Shown piece after piece: positions 33,201-44,689 of a DNA stretch of 64,000 nt. The stretch comes from Symsagittifera roscoffensis (lineage: Eukaryota; Xenacoelomorpha; Acoela; Convolutidae): contig NC_087064.1 of assembly GCF_963678635.1 (NCBI RefSeq), forward strand, positions 74,025,465 through 74,089,464, given 5' to 3'. Under the pieces are notes generated by a model. That model was not told the origin of the DNA, did no database searches, and was given only the letters and a program-made list of their open reading frames with translations. How positions within the stretch are numbered: the first letter of the stretch is position 1; each line of letters begins with the position of its first letter. Both the position numbers and the translations under genes were made by a program.

Positions 33201-36200
33201 ACAAACTTATCTGGACTTGCGCTCGGTCCAGAAACTTCCAGAATTTAAATTTTAAAAAATAATAAATTTATTGGTTTATCGAAAATGAATTTATCTGGAC
33301 ATGCGCTCGGTCCAGAAACTTCCAGAAGTTAAATTTAAAAAATAATAAATTCATTGTTTTATCGAAAACAAATTTATCTGGACTTGCGCTCGGTCCAGAA
33401 ACTTCCAGAAGTTAAATTTTAAAAAATATTAAATTTATTGGTTTATCGAAAATGAATTTATCTGGACATGCGCTCGGTCCAGAAACTTCCAGAAGTTAAT
33501 TTTAAAAAAAAATAAATTCACTGTTTTATCGAAAACAAATTTATCTGGACTTGCGCGCGGTCCAGAAACTTCCAGAAGTTAAATTTTAAAAAATATTAAA
33601 TTTATTGGTTTATCGAAAATGAATTTATCTGGACTTGCGCTCGGTCCAGAAACTTCCAGAATTTAAATTTTAAAAAATAATAAATTTATTGGTTTATCGA
33701 AAATGAATTTGTCTGGACTTGCGCTCGGTCCAGAAACTTCCAGAATTTAAATTTTAAAAAATAATAAATTTATTGGTTTATCGAAAATGAATTTATCTGG
33801 ACATGCGCTCTGTCCAGAAACTTCCAGAAGTTAAATTAAAAAAAAAAATTATTGGTTTATCGAAAATATATTTATCTGTACTTGTGCTCGGTTCAGAAAC
33901 TTCCAGAAGTTAAATTTTTAAAAATAATAAATTCATTGTTTTATCGAAAACAAATTTATCTGGACTTGCGCTCGGTCCAGAAACTTCCAGAAGTTAAATT
34001 TTAAAAAATATTAAATTTATTGGTTTATCGAAAATGAATTTATCTGGACTTGCGCTCGGTCCAGAAACTTCCAGAAGTTAAATTTAAAAAAATAATAAAA
34101 TCATTGGTTTATCGAAAACAAATTTATCTGTACTTGCGCTCGGTCCAGAAACTTCCAGAAGTTAAATTTTAAAAAATAATAAATTTATTGGTTTATCGAA
34201 AATGAATTTATCTGAACTTGCGCTCGGTCCAGAAACTTCCAGAAGTTAAATTTTGAAAAAAAAATAAATTTATTGGTATATCGAAAATGAATTTATCTGT
34301 ACTTGAGCTCGGTCCAAAAACTTCCAGAAGTTAAATTTTAAAAAATAATAAATTCATTGGTTTATCGAAAATGAATTTATCTGAACTTGCGCTCGGTCCA
34401 GAAACTTCCAGAAGTTAAATTTAAAAAAATAATAAATTTATTGGTTTATCGAAAATGAATTTATCTGGACTTGCGCTCGGTCCAGAAACTTCCAGAAGTT
34501 AATTTTTTTTAAAAAATAAATTTATTGGTTTATCGAAAATGAATTTATCTGGACTTGCGCTTGGTCCAGAAACTTCCAGAAGTTAAATTAAAAAAAAATT
34601 TATTGGTTTATCGAAAATATATTTATCTGTACTTGCGCTCGGTCCAGAAACTTCCAGAAATTAAATTTAAAAAAATAATAAATTTTTTGGTTTATCGAAA
34701 ATGAATTTATCTGGACTTGCCCTTGGTTCAGAAAGTTCCAGAAGTTAAATTTTAAAAAATAATAATTTTATTGGTTTATAGCAAATGAATTTACCTGGAC
34801 TTGCGCTCGGTCCAGAAATTTCCAGAAGTTAAATTTAAAAAAAAATTCATTGGTTTATCGAAAACAAATTTATCTGTACTTGCGCTCGGTCCAGAAACTT
34901 CCAGAAGTTAACTTTTAGAAAAATAATAAATTCATTGTTTTATCGAAAACAAATTTATCTGGACTTGCGCTCGGTCCAGAAACTTCCAGAAGTTAACTTT
35001 TAGAAAAATAATAAATTTATTGGTTTATCGAAAATGAATTTATCTGGACTTGCGCTCGGTCCAAAAACTTCCAGAAGTTAAATTTTTAAAAAAAATAAAT
35101 TTATTGGTTTATCGAAAAAGATTTTATCTGGACTTGCGCTCGGTCCAGAAACTTCCAGAAATTAAACTTAAAAAAAAAACAAATTCATTGGTTTATCGAA
35201 AACAAATTTATCTGTACTTGCGCTCGGTCCAGAAACTTCCAGAAGTTAAATTCAAAAAAATAATAAATTTATTGGTTTATCGAAAATGAATTTATCTCGA
35301 TTTGCGTTCGCTCCAGAAACTTCCAGAAGTTAAATTTAAAAAAAAATTATTGGTTTATCGAAAATATATTTATCTGTACTTGCGCTCGGTCCAGAAACTT
35401 CCAGAAGTTAAATTTTAAAAAATAATAAATTTATTGGTTTATCGAAAATGAATTTATCTGGACTTGCGCTCGGTTCAGAAACTTCCAGAAGTTAAAATTT
35501 AAAAAATAATAAATTTATTGGTTTATCGCAAATGAATTTATCTGGACTTGCGCTCGGTCCAGAAACTTCCAGAAGTTAAATTGAAAAAAAATTCATTGGT
35601 TTATCGAAAGCAAATTTATCTGTACTTGCGCTCGGTCCAGAAACTTCCAGAAGTTAAATTTTTAAAAATGATAAATTCATTGTTTTATCGAAAACAAATT
35701 TATCTGGACTTGCGCTCGGTCCAGAAACTTCCAGAAGTTAAATTTTAGAAAAATAATAAAATTATTGGTTTATCGAAAATGAATTTATCTGGACTTGCGC
35801 TCGGTCCAAAAACTTCCAGAAGTTATACTTAAAAAAAATAAATTCATTGGTTTATCGAGAACAAATTTATCTGTACTTGCGCTCGGTCCAGAAACTTCCA
35901 GAAGTTAAATTCAAAAAAATAATAAATTTATTGGTTTATCGAAAAAGAATTTATCTCGACTTGCGCTCGGTCCAGAAAATTCCAGAAATTAAATTTTAAA
36001 AAATAATAAATTTATTGGTTTATCGAAAACAAATTTATCTGGACTTGCGCTCGGTCCAGAAACTTCCAGAAGTTGAATTTAAAAAAAAATTTATTGGTTT
36101 ATCGAAAATGAATTTATCTGGACTTGCGCTCGGTCCAAAAACTTCCAGAAGTTAAATTTTTAAAAAATAAAAATTTATTGGTTTACCGAAAATGATTTTA

Positions 36201-36850
36201 TTTGGACTTGCGCTCGGTCCAGAAACTTCCAGAAGTTAAACTTAAAAAAAATAAATTCATTGGTTTATCGAAAACAAATTTATCTGTACTTGCGCTCGGT
36301 CCAGAAACTTCCAGAAGTTAAATTAAAAAAAATGATAAATTTATTGGTTTATCGAAAATGATTTTATCTCGACTTGCGCTCGGTCCAGAAAGTTCCAGAA
36401 ATTAAATTTTAAAAAATAATAAATTTATTGGTTTACCGAAAATGATTTTATCTGGACTTGCGCTCGGTCCAGAAACTTCCAGAAGTTAAACTTAAAAAAA
36501 ATAAATTCATTGGTTTATCGAAAACAAATTTATCTGTACTTGCGCTCGGTCCAGAAACTTCCAGAAGTTAAATTCAAAAAAATGATAAATTTATTGGTTT
36601 ATCGAAAATGATTTTATCTCGACTTGCGCTCGGTCCAGAAACTTCCAGAAGTTAAATTTAAAAAAAATAAATTCATTGGTTTATCGAAAACAAATTTATC
36701 TGTACTTGCGCTCGGTCCAGAAACTTCCAGAAGTTAAATTTAAAAAAAAATTTCTTGGTCTATCGAAAACAAATTTATCTGGACTTGCGCTCGGTTCAGA
36801 AACTTCTAGAAGTTAAATTTTAAAAAAAATTTATTAGTTTATCGAAAAAT
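27267..36850 (+). repeat. 83-bp satellite array (~115 copies) with an HSE-like motif in each unit
   Basis: A continuous tandem array starting CTTGCGCTCGGTCCAGAAAC. Successive starts at 27267, 27350, 27433 and 27517 give periods of 83-84; later units vary by a few bases, mostly in an A run. Each unit holds, in order, TCTGGACTTGCGCTCGGTCCAGA-type dyad ends (TCTGGAC and GTCCAGA around a 9-base loop), CAGAAACTTCCAGAAGTT, an A-rich stretch, AATAAATTTATTGG and TTTATCGAAAA. GAAACTTCCAGAA is a three-module GAA-nn-TTC-nn-GAA heat-shock element. Sub-families recur in blocks (see findings). ORFs at 35050-35289 and 35548-35748 arise only because neighbouring units happen to be 84 bp (28 codons); I do not regard them as genes. 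Confidence 0.97.
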
Positions 36851-38242
36851 GATATCAGTCAGTTTTCATATATGGAAAAAGGCTTATCATTAAAGTTTCA
36901 TACAAATTTCTGTACGTATGGAATTCTATGTAATTGTATGGCTAGAAGTTTTTAATAAATGGAATATATATGATAAAAAAAGTTTTGGTCAACCCGGAAA
37001 TATTTTGCGGTTCAAAATAGTTTGACCTAGTTCTTTTTTTTTGTGGGGCCTTTAGTGAATAATACCCATGTCTTTTGTTGTCAACCCTTTTTACCGTAGT
37101 TTTGGCCTTTTAAATATGGAGGAAAACGAATAAATGTGGTAGATGGGGAAGAAATACAATACGTGGGATGGCTATTTCTTGAAAAAACGATAGTGCGCGA
37201 GCATTCTGCGTAATACAAGGATCTTAGTCTTTCTGATTTTAGCACGTTTCTTCTACTTTTGCGTGTAACGATGTTCAAATTCATGTGTGGGGGAATGCAA
37301 AATTGGTCTTGAATCATGTTTTTGACACAAAATAAGGTTTCACATAATCCGCCTTTTTCCGCTCAAATTTGTCCATTTTCATCTAAGTAGGCCACTTATT
37401 CTAAAATTGTCGTTCTTTAAATCAATTTTTCTGCTTTTCGACAAAAGGTGCGAATTTATAAGTCTCAAACGAAATCCGTCCCCGATGTCCTGAAAATAAT
37501 AAGGCAGTCACATAATCTCCAAAATGAAAAAAGCAGTCGCATGAGTTCCGAAAATTCATCACTTGGTCAAATACTAGGATGCAAATTTCAACATACTGTT
37601 TGCAGTCGGCGGTGGGCAATTGTTGGGCGCGTCCTTGCTTTAAGTTCTTGTATTAAGCGCAGTTATTGTATTAAGCGCTACCTTCTATTGGAAAGCTCGC
37701 TACACGTTAACACAACTGCAGCGGTCACTACTTAATGTTTACCCTGTTTGCTTTTATCCAGTTTGAAAATTTTAGAATACTTAATAGCTCAAAGTTCGAA
37801 GACACAATTGTGAGCCCATACAGACTCAATTAAGTTACCAATCGAAGATAGAGTTAAATAGTTTTCGAACTGGTCGGACTGTTTCTTTTGGATCCCATGC
37901 ACGTTGAACTTTATTGGAAATCACCAGTAAAGAAACTCAAACAATTGCGAAAAAAAATTCAACTCGTCAAGCCATTCAATAATTTCAGTGTTAGGTGATC
38001 TTCATCTTTACAATCATTTTGTGCCATTTGCCAGGTACAGCGATGATTTATTTTTAATCATCCGAATAAATGAAAAAAAACTTGAAAAACAAAACGCGTC
38101 TCAACTTGGGTTGAGTTTATACAAAAATCATGAAGACAAAAATTGTTTATAATTTTAGCAAAATTCAAGGGGGCAATTGAAGTTTGTCTTGCTTATTCAA
38201 TTGAAACTCACGTCAGAACTGTCGAATCAATTGCATACAAAA
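36851..38242. other. Unique-looking DNA between satellite and LTR element
   Basis: No supported exon. Short ORFs at 37081-37317 (minus), 37422-37619 (minus) and 37448-37735 (plus) overlap each other and lack splice or start context. 38243-38246 is TAAT, the left target duplication of the LTR element. Confidence 0.5.
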
Positions 38243-38246
38243 TAAT

Positions 38247-38656
38247 TGGAACCTGATCTAAACTACATTTTATGATTGGATAAATTAGATATTTTACCAA
38301 TGTAAAGTATTTAATATTAACCAATCATGATCCATCTAACTAACAATCCACTTATTTGTAAGTGCTGAAATTACTTGTAATTTCAGCACCAGAGAGATTT
38401 GAATTTAACTTAGAAATTAGTTGAACTCTCCCGAGTACTTCAGCAGCCGCAATAAACCAGTATACCCTAGATCTATTGAGCCTAGCAGAGACTAGTTAAA
38501 CAACCTGAGACTAGATAGTATAAGAGTAAGATTAGGATCGGTATTAGACTAAGAAGTTGCACGAATCTATCCGGCCGAAAATAAGATAGCGTGACGAGCA
38601 GACGGTGTACCCTATCCGAAATTACTCTATGAGTTATACCCATCGGTCCTAACTCA
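38247..38656 (+). repeat. 5' LTR
   Basis: 410 bp, TGGAACC...AACTCA. Contains a 12-bp perfect hairpin, GTGCTGAAATTA / TAATTTCAGCAC with loop CTTG (38362-38389), followed by CAATAAACC (about 38449) and TATACCC (38461), candidate RNA-processing and promoter sequences. Confidence 0.95.
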
Positions 38657-38658
38657 TC

Positions 38659-38676
38659 TGGTGCATAACTCACAGG
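38659..38676 (+). promoter_or_regulatory. Putative primer-binding site
   Basis: TGGTGCATAACTCACAGG begins two bases after the LTR, with the TGG expected opposite a tRNA CCA end. I could not assign the tRNA from memory. Confidence 0.5.
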
Positions 38677-38726
38677 TAACATTACAATCAACCGTTAAAC
38701 CTTCGGTTGCCCCAAAATATTCACAC

Positions 38727-39527
38727 ATGGATTACCAAACATACAGACCCATGACAATACCGCCAAAAACACGCAAAACGTTCACTAGAAACAACTTTGC
38801 AGACCATAATTATAATTACACACATCCACCAAAAACAAATTATCAACCACGAAAAAATTTTAGTAATTATACAAGATCTCGAAACTGGGATAACCCAATG
38901 GCACCACCTAATTCAGTAAATTTCCAAACAAATTTACATCCTCCACAGGATCGTAGTGAAAACTATCCATTTTTTCAACAAAATAAAAATAAAAAACAAA
39001 CATCTTATCAAATGGATTACTTATCCTCAGATGATGATTTCTTACAACCAGATATATTTACACCCTATAATCAAGAATATCGTGGACAAGGAATACAGAA
39101 ACCACATACATATAATAGAATTTTTTCTCCACAACCAATAGATACACAAAACCAACAACCAATTCAACAACAAAACCCAATTAATACACAATCTTTTCAA
39201 CCAATTCAGCAACAAAACCCAATGATTGCAAACTCGTACCAACCAGCACAAATGCAAAATGAAATACCACTCCCATATTATCTTCAACAACACGAAATAA
39301 CAAGAAATCAACTTTCAAATTTTTCTCAAATGCCAAATGCAGCAGAATCATTACAAATGACGATGAATCCATACCTTATGGGTGGATCATCAATAACATC
39401 AAATAAACCTTTAATGGTATTCACAGGAACAGACCCTGAATATTCTGTAGAAGACTATTTAAATGCAGTCACAGCAAATTTGATTTTAAATATAGGACCT
39501 GAACCAATTAATACGCCACTACATTAA
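38727..39527 (+). CDS. Truncated gag-like ORF of the LTR element
   Basis: 266 codons from the first ATG; the open frame extends upstream into the primer-binding site but without ATG. The first two thirds are rich in asparagine, glutamine and proline, including repeated QPIQQQNP motifs around residues 150-190, with basic N-terminal segments. The last 40 residues (MVFTGTDPEYSVEDYLNA) match the conserved beginning of gypsy-type gag capsid regions by recognition. A TAA then stops the frame, so most of the capsid and any zinc knuckle are missing. Codon use is A-rich, unlike the flanks, as usual for retroelements. Confidence 0.8.
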   Translation: MDYQTYRPMTIPPKTRKTFTRNNFADHNYNYTHPPKTNYQPRKNFSNYTRSRNWDNPMAPPNSVNFQTNLHPPQDRSENYPFFQQNKNKKQTSYQMDYLSSDDDFLQPDIFTPYNQEYRGQGIQKPHTYNRIFSPQPIDTQNQQPIQQQNPINTQSFQPIQQQNPMIANSYQPAQMQNEIPLPYYLQQHEITRNQLSNFSQMPNAAESLQMTMNPYLMGGSSITSNKPLMVFTGTDPEYSVEDYLNAVTANLILNIGPEPINTPLH

Positions 39528-40486
39528 AACTGGATAATTTATTCTTTTGAAGACTATTATAAAGTCTAAGAAAGAAATAATAAAACACAAAAAAGTCGAA
39601 AGACAAACCCATACCACAAACAATTTGATTTTTGAAAAAAGGACAAAACCAACAAAACATAAGAAAAACCACAACAAACCCAACATAAAACGTTGTCACA
39701 TAACAGGACCTCTCACAAAAACCGCATGCAATCATACTCCCACTCCTGGCCTAACCCACCAGGAAGGACGTCCTGAGCATGCTCTATAGCCGGCCTAACC
39801 CACCGCGCTACATCCACGCTTTGTGACCATACTCCTATTTTTAATAAGAGCTACTCAAGGGTGAGTAACTCTTCAAAATAACTGAACTAAAACAAAAAGC
39901 TTTTGTGAAAACAACTAACTAAAATCATAATTAAAAAATATTAAATTAATAAAAGTTTTATAAAATGTAAATTACATTATGCAATACATAGATCAGAATA
40001 CAACACCAAGGACGAACATCCAAAGACAAAACGACCCTACTACACTTGAGAAAGAATGGCCAACTACAATCAATATGCCGCCCACAATCACAACTCAAAG
40101 GATTTAGAGTACGACTTGACTTCGCAGAAAAGGACTTCATTGAACTATACCAATGACCACCTCGATGTTCAAGTATACGTACAGATCCGAGTAACCAGGC
40201 ATCCCCTCCACGCACAATCTCCACGCCATTCCCAGACAAGGTCAAACACAAAGAAGTTCTCACCAATGAAACAGAAAAACCTGACATAGCCAACCATTCT
40301 GAAATCAGATTTGAGTTTGTTGCGAAAACCCAGTCGTTGTCTTGAGAAGACACAACGATTGAATCTGGGACTTCTCTAATAAGAAAACCCAGAAGAAATA
40401 AGATGTTCGCCAAATACCAACGTCCATCATCCATCTTTTGAATTGCAGAAAGACTATTCTAAAAAACTCTGTAAAACCCGGATGGG
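39528..40486 (+). pseudogene. Degenerate internal region of the LTR element
   Basis: Directly after the gag stop comes an adenine/cytosine-rich tract, then a 13-bp direct repeat (GGCCTAACCCACC at about 39749 and 39793). On the minus strand, GTAGCGCGGTGGGTTAGGC resembles a tRNA-type A box, but no convincing B box follows. Around 40060-40430 there are short coding-like islands in different frames (for example DKVKHKEVLTNETEKPDIAN), broken by stops and frameshifts. They look like remnants of the 3' end of a retroelement ORF. Confidence 0.45.
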
Positions 40487-40896
40487 TGGAACCTGATCTA
40501 AACTACATTTTATGATTGGATAAATTAGATATTTTACCAATGTAAAGTATTTAATATTAACCAATCATGATCCATCTAACTAACAATCCACTTATTTGTA
40601 AGTGCTGAAATTACTTGTAATTTCAGCACCAGAGAGATTTGAATTTAACTTAGAAATTAGTTGAACTCTCCCGAGTACTTCAGCAGCCGCAATAAACCAG
40701 TATACCCTAGATCTATTGAGCCTAGCAGAGACTAGTTAAACAACCTGAGACTAGATAGTATAAGAGTAAGATTAGGATCCGTATTAGACTAAGAAGTTGC
40801 ACGAATCTATCCGGCCGAAAATAAGATAGCGTGACGAGCAGACGGTGTACCCTATCCGAAATTACTCTATGAGTTATACCCATCGGTCCTAACTCA
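40487..40896 (+). repeat. 3' LTR
   Basis: Same 410 bp as the 5' LTR apart from C at 40780. Hairpin copy at 40602-40629. Followed by TAAT. Confidence 0.95.
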
Positions 40897-40900
40897 TAAT

Positions 40901-42146
40901 GTATTAAACGTGAGCCAGACTTTTTGAAATTAATTACAGGCTTAAATCAAAATACAGGTTTATCAGCAATTGATTAGGTAGTTCTGGCAAATATTTTGAT
41001 TGATTAACAACATCCTAAAATGATCGATTTTGGGGTGATATTTTAGAGCGGTTTCAATCATTCTTTTTCTATAACTTTACATAAGATCTCAATAGATTGA
41101 TTGTACTAAGCTATTTGGTCCTTTAAGATCAGAATAGCCACCCATTGGCTCATGCTTTCAATTTCAATTTTTTCGCACTCTATGTTTTTCTATCAGCGAC
41201 TATTTTTGCACCAGCAGTTTTTTTGCATTCTGCACAGTTCTGGGAGGAGGTTGTTAACTGGTGCGATTCAACCGAAATCAAAACTCTGGAATTAAACAAC
41301 TTTTCGTCAAATTTATGAAGAGGCCGACCATTGCTGTAAATATTTATCATTCTTTTTAATAAATTTTTTTTTCGACCAATATTTTTTTCTTTAAAACTCG
41401 CAAATTTATGAAGAGGCCGACCATTGCTGTAAATATTTATCATTCTTTTTAATAAATTTTTTTTTCGACCAATATTTTTTTCTTTAAAACTCGCAAATTT
41501 AAGTTTTTTTTTGAAAACTAGTTAATTTTTTTTGTTTCTTTGCGTTCATTACCCTCTTCCAACTGTCAGTTGAATATATTTAAACTCACTCTCAGAGTAA
41601 TGTTAAGTTATGGAAGGAAAACTTTTGTTTTAGAGTAAAAATATCAACTAAAGTTTTTTCCATGTTCGTAGTTAAAATAAAGAAGGAATTTGCTCTAGGT
41701 TAGGAGAACTCTCGAGAAACTTATAGAATTTTACCAAATTTTTCATAACTTTTAGCATGCTTCGTTCAGGGCTCTTATTTCAAAACTTTTTTCTGTTCAG
41801 GTTTCTATTTTTTTTCTTAAGGCAAATTAAAGCGAAAGTATTTACTTTGTTGTTAATTTTCATTACTAAGTTATGAGCAGAAAAAAGCAAAATTCAAAAA
41901 TTTTGAAAGTTTCAAATGCCTCCGATCGTTTTTAATTGCACATTTCGAAGCTCTGACAAGGAAGGTTTTGTTATTTGTCATCGCATTCATGGCAAATCGC
42001 TCAACCAAATCTGCTGACTTTTTGTTTGGCAATATGTCAGTAAGGAGTGATGTAACTGCTGTGTTCAATTACAATTGATGTTTTCCGTTTTATGCGAAAC
42101 TTGACTTTGCTGTTTTAAGAATCAGTGACTTGCCGATGATTTAATT
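40901..42146. other. A+T-rich DNA with a recent tandem duplication
   Basis: See 41309-41501 for the duplication. ORFs at 41180-41443 and 41871-42068 (minus) have no splice support; the former owes its length to the duplicated unit. Confidence 0.5.
41309..41501 (+). repeat. 93-bp tandem duplication
   Basis: AAATTTATGAAGAGGCCGAC starts at 41309 and again at 41402. The two 93-bp copies appear identical, and a few bases of a third start at 41495. Low divergence implies a recent slippage or unequal exchange. Confidence 0.92.
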
Positions 42147-42499
42147 CAGAAGCAGATTTAGGGAACGGGTCGGGGGATTTTCCCTCAGGAATTTGATCCT
42201 CTCACCAACTAAAAGATGCCCTCTTCGGTATTAATATAAAATATCAATTTTTGGCCAATCAACCCTAAAATTTTTCTGAAGGCGCCTTTGGCGCTAATAT
42301 ATACTAGTTTTAAAAAGGAGAGCGCACCAAAAAACGCGCTCTTTCGGTCAAATTCCCAAAAACGCCATTTTTGACCTGTTTCTTTTTTCAATAATTAGCT
42401 TGGGGCCGCGGCGCACAATTTTTTGTCAAGTTAGGGTGTTTAAAGTGTTCTGATAGAGCTCGGAAAATCAAATTTCTTGACTTAAAAAAAGTCGACCCT
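42147..42499 (-). mobile_element. hAT-like MITE (family A), degraded copy
   Basis: Begins CAGAAGCAGATTTAGGGA and carries TTTTTGGCCAATCAACCCTA, GAAGGCGCCTTTGGCGC, ACGCGCTCTTTCGG, GAGCTCGGAAAATCAAATTT and AAAAAGTCGACC in reverse family order. End poorly preserved. Confidence 0.62.
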
Positions 42500-43239
42500 G
42501 CTCCAGCTGGAAGAAATTTTTTGATATAAACATAATCTTTCACATTCTTTGTGATGGCATGGTGAGACTTAAAGGGTGGGAAAAATCTGGATGGCGCTAT
42601 CAGAAACTAATCCTATATGGGACGTTTTTTGGGAATGAGCCGTTGATGACATGTGATAAAGGATAACTCGAGTTATTTTTTTTAGAGTCATGAATGTAGT
42701 GAAAATTCTTAAATAGGTCTTGGTGATATTTTTTTTGTTTTTTTTTTCAGAAAAAAAATCTTAAGATTTGCTAACGCTAATTTTTTTTTCGCGATTTGGT
42801 TTTTCATTTCTTTTTAACAAGGGTACCATTCGGTTGCGCTCGAGTTGCGCTCTTTGTCAATTCGATTTCCTTTTAACAAAGGATGTGGCGTTCAGTTCGT
42901 TTCCTTTGTTAAAAAAAGGCAAAACCTACTATCGAACAGCAAAAGTGTCAAGGTCACGAAAAACGTGATTGACTTCTAGCTTCGAAAGGGGATTTTAGTT
43001 TCCCAGCGGAATAAAGCTTTTACCTACTGATCCAATTTCCAAATATTCTAGTTTTATCAAAAAGGAGTCAAAAATAATTTTTTCGAAAGATTCAAAGAGT
43101 TCTAAGCTCATATTTTTTCCTCATTCTGAAAAAAAAACTTTTTTCCCTTTCGCTCATGACTTTTTTTTCAACTGTCTACTGGCTATATTTCCAAATATAT
43201 GCGATTTAAATGTTGAATTACAATAAGTTTTTGAACAGA

Positions 43240-44310
43240 ACAGACGCTAAAGGCAAATCCGTATCAGATGTTTCCATAAGAGCGCCTGACGGGAAGCTAA
43301 CGAGACGACAATAGCCAGGTTAGCGCACATAAAGGAAGCGCCGACAGGGTTAGGCAGTAAGAGAAAGAACTTCAATGGGTGGCTGAGAAACTGAAAGTTT
43401 CAGCAAAACAAAAAATATATGGATCAGTTGCTGATATCAAGGCTGTTTATTTGGCGCTTTAATACACTGACATTCAAATTTTGCCAGAGGCATCCTTGTA
43501 ATCGATTTTTCAAAAAAAAATGAAAATTTTGTCGACCTTTTTTTAGGTGGTCGACTAATTTGATTTTTCGGGCTCTTTAAAAAACGGGCAAAAAATGATG
43601 CTCTGAGCCTTTTTAAAAAAAAATGACCAAAAAAATGGCTTTTTTTGGCGCGCGCTTCCCTCTCCCTCCCCCCTCAAACTTAGGCTCCTTCAGAGAACTT
43701 TCGAGGTTGGCCAAAAATCGATGCCGTTAAATTATACCAAAGGAAAACGAACCTTTAGAAAAATGTGGCAACCAGATTTCAGGGGCTGGAAGCCATCGCT
43801 CCCTTCCTCGGCATGCTATTGTACCGACAAAACACTAAATTTGACGAACAAAAGATTTCGCTGAATGGTTAGTAAGCAGTGGGGTGATTGATCAAATAAA
43901 AAAGTGAAAACGTTTAAGAAATGTTAGCAAAAATGGAGACAATTATTTATGTTCAAAACTAAAAAACTTAGTTTTTTTTGTGTACAAAACAAAAAATTAT
44001 CGAATCTTGCAATTTTTCTGTAAATTTTTCCTGCAATTTTTCAGGGTTTTTTTAAATTTAAACTCCTGTTCGAGGTTCTTCTCTAAGGCAAGAAAGCTGA
44101 TAGAAAGCTTATATCAAGGTATATGGCGCTGGGAAATCGGGGACAGAGAATATTTGGCCATAAACCTCCAAATAGACGGACTGTTGAGCTAACGTTGGAG
44201 AAAATCTGGTCGTTATTAACACCATCTTATGAAAACTAACCGAAAATCAAGAACGAATGTTTTCGCTAACTCAGGAGGAAGCTGAGGAAAAATGAGAACA
44301 TGGAACTGCA
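43240..44310 (+). pseudogene. Possible decayed transposon coding remnant around a family A MITE
   Basis: Two G+C-elevated patches (43240-43400 and about 44080-44300) show short coding-like stretches, such as NRTDAKGKSVSDVSIRAPDG, that break off at stops or switch frame. They flank a family A MITE at about 43487-43800. The composition resembles worn-out retroelement ORFs, but no catalytic motif is visible, so this is only a tentative call. Confidence 0.25.
43487..43800 (+). mobile_element. hAT-like MITE (family A)
   Basis: Contains TTTGTCGACCTTTTTTTAGG, ATTTGATTTTTCGGGCTCT, AAAAATGGCTTTTTTTGGCG, GGCGCGCGCTTCC and GGTTGGCCAAAAATCGATG in family order. Both tips are degraded (CCAGAGGCATC at the left, CAGGGGCTGG at the right). 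Confidence 0.65.
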
Positions 44311-44689
44311 TTGGAGAGCCTAATGGGATTTGTATTTTTTGGAGTATGCACTTTTAAAGCTAGGGGAAGAAATATTTTCCTTGATCCAATTTTTTCAATC
44401 ATAATTCTGGTTGGACAATTTTTTTACTATTTGCAAAGTGATCAATTATTTTTGTTTTATTTTTGCAGGAGGAGTTTGATATGTAGTATTGTTCTATGTT
44501 CTGCTCTGCAAACCGGTTTTTGAAGACCCGGGTGCAAATTTATTTGATACTCCCGGTTTTACAAAATAGTCGATCGTAATTTGGTGCACCCTTGAATAGT
44601 TGATCGAAATTGATTAGTTATTGTGAAGACAGACTTCAGAAAGCAATATTTCCAATTGATAGCAACTGAAATATTGTAGCAATTTTTAA

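Larger units (their letters stand above)
38247..40896 (+). mobile_element. Non-autonomous Ty3/gypsy-like LTR retrotransposon (2,650 bp)
   Basis: Two 410-bp LTRs (38247-38656, 40487-40896) start TG and end CA, flanked by the 4-bp direct repeat TAAT (38243-38246, 40897-40900). The LTRs differ at a single base (G at 38540, C at 40780). A primer-binding-site-like TGGTGCATAACTCACAGG starts two bases after the 5' LTR. The 1,830-bp interior has only a gag N-terminal ORF, followed by A-rich and broken sequence. No protease, reverse transcriptase, RNase H or integrase frame is present. The upstream flank of the 3' LTR (GGATGGG) is a poor polypurine tract. Near-identical LTRs with no enzymes imply recent mobilisation by a related autonomous element. 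Confidence 0.95.

Noticed and set aside
35050-35748. In-frame repeats of 28 residues (LRSVQKLPEVKF...) in ORFs within the satellite
   Set aside because: They exist only where neighbouring units are 84 bp; most units are 83 bp or variable and break the frame.
27267-36850. CRISPR array
   Set aside because: Repeats are the whole 83-bp unit with no unique spacers, in an animal-type genome with no cas genes.
39720-39840. tRNA-like A box (minus) within the LTR element, possible SINE
   Set aside because: No B box (GGTTCGANTCC) at the right distance and no A-tail or target duplication.
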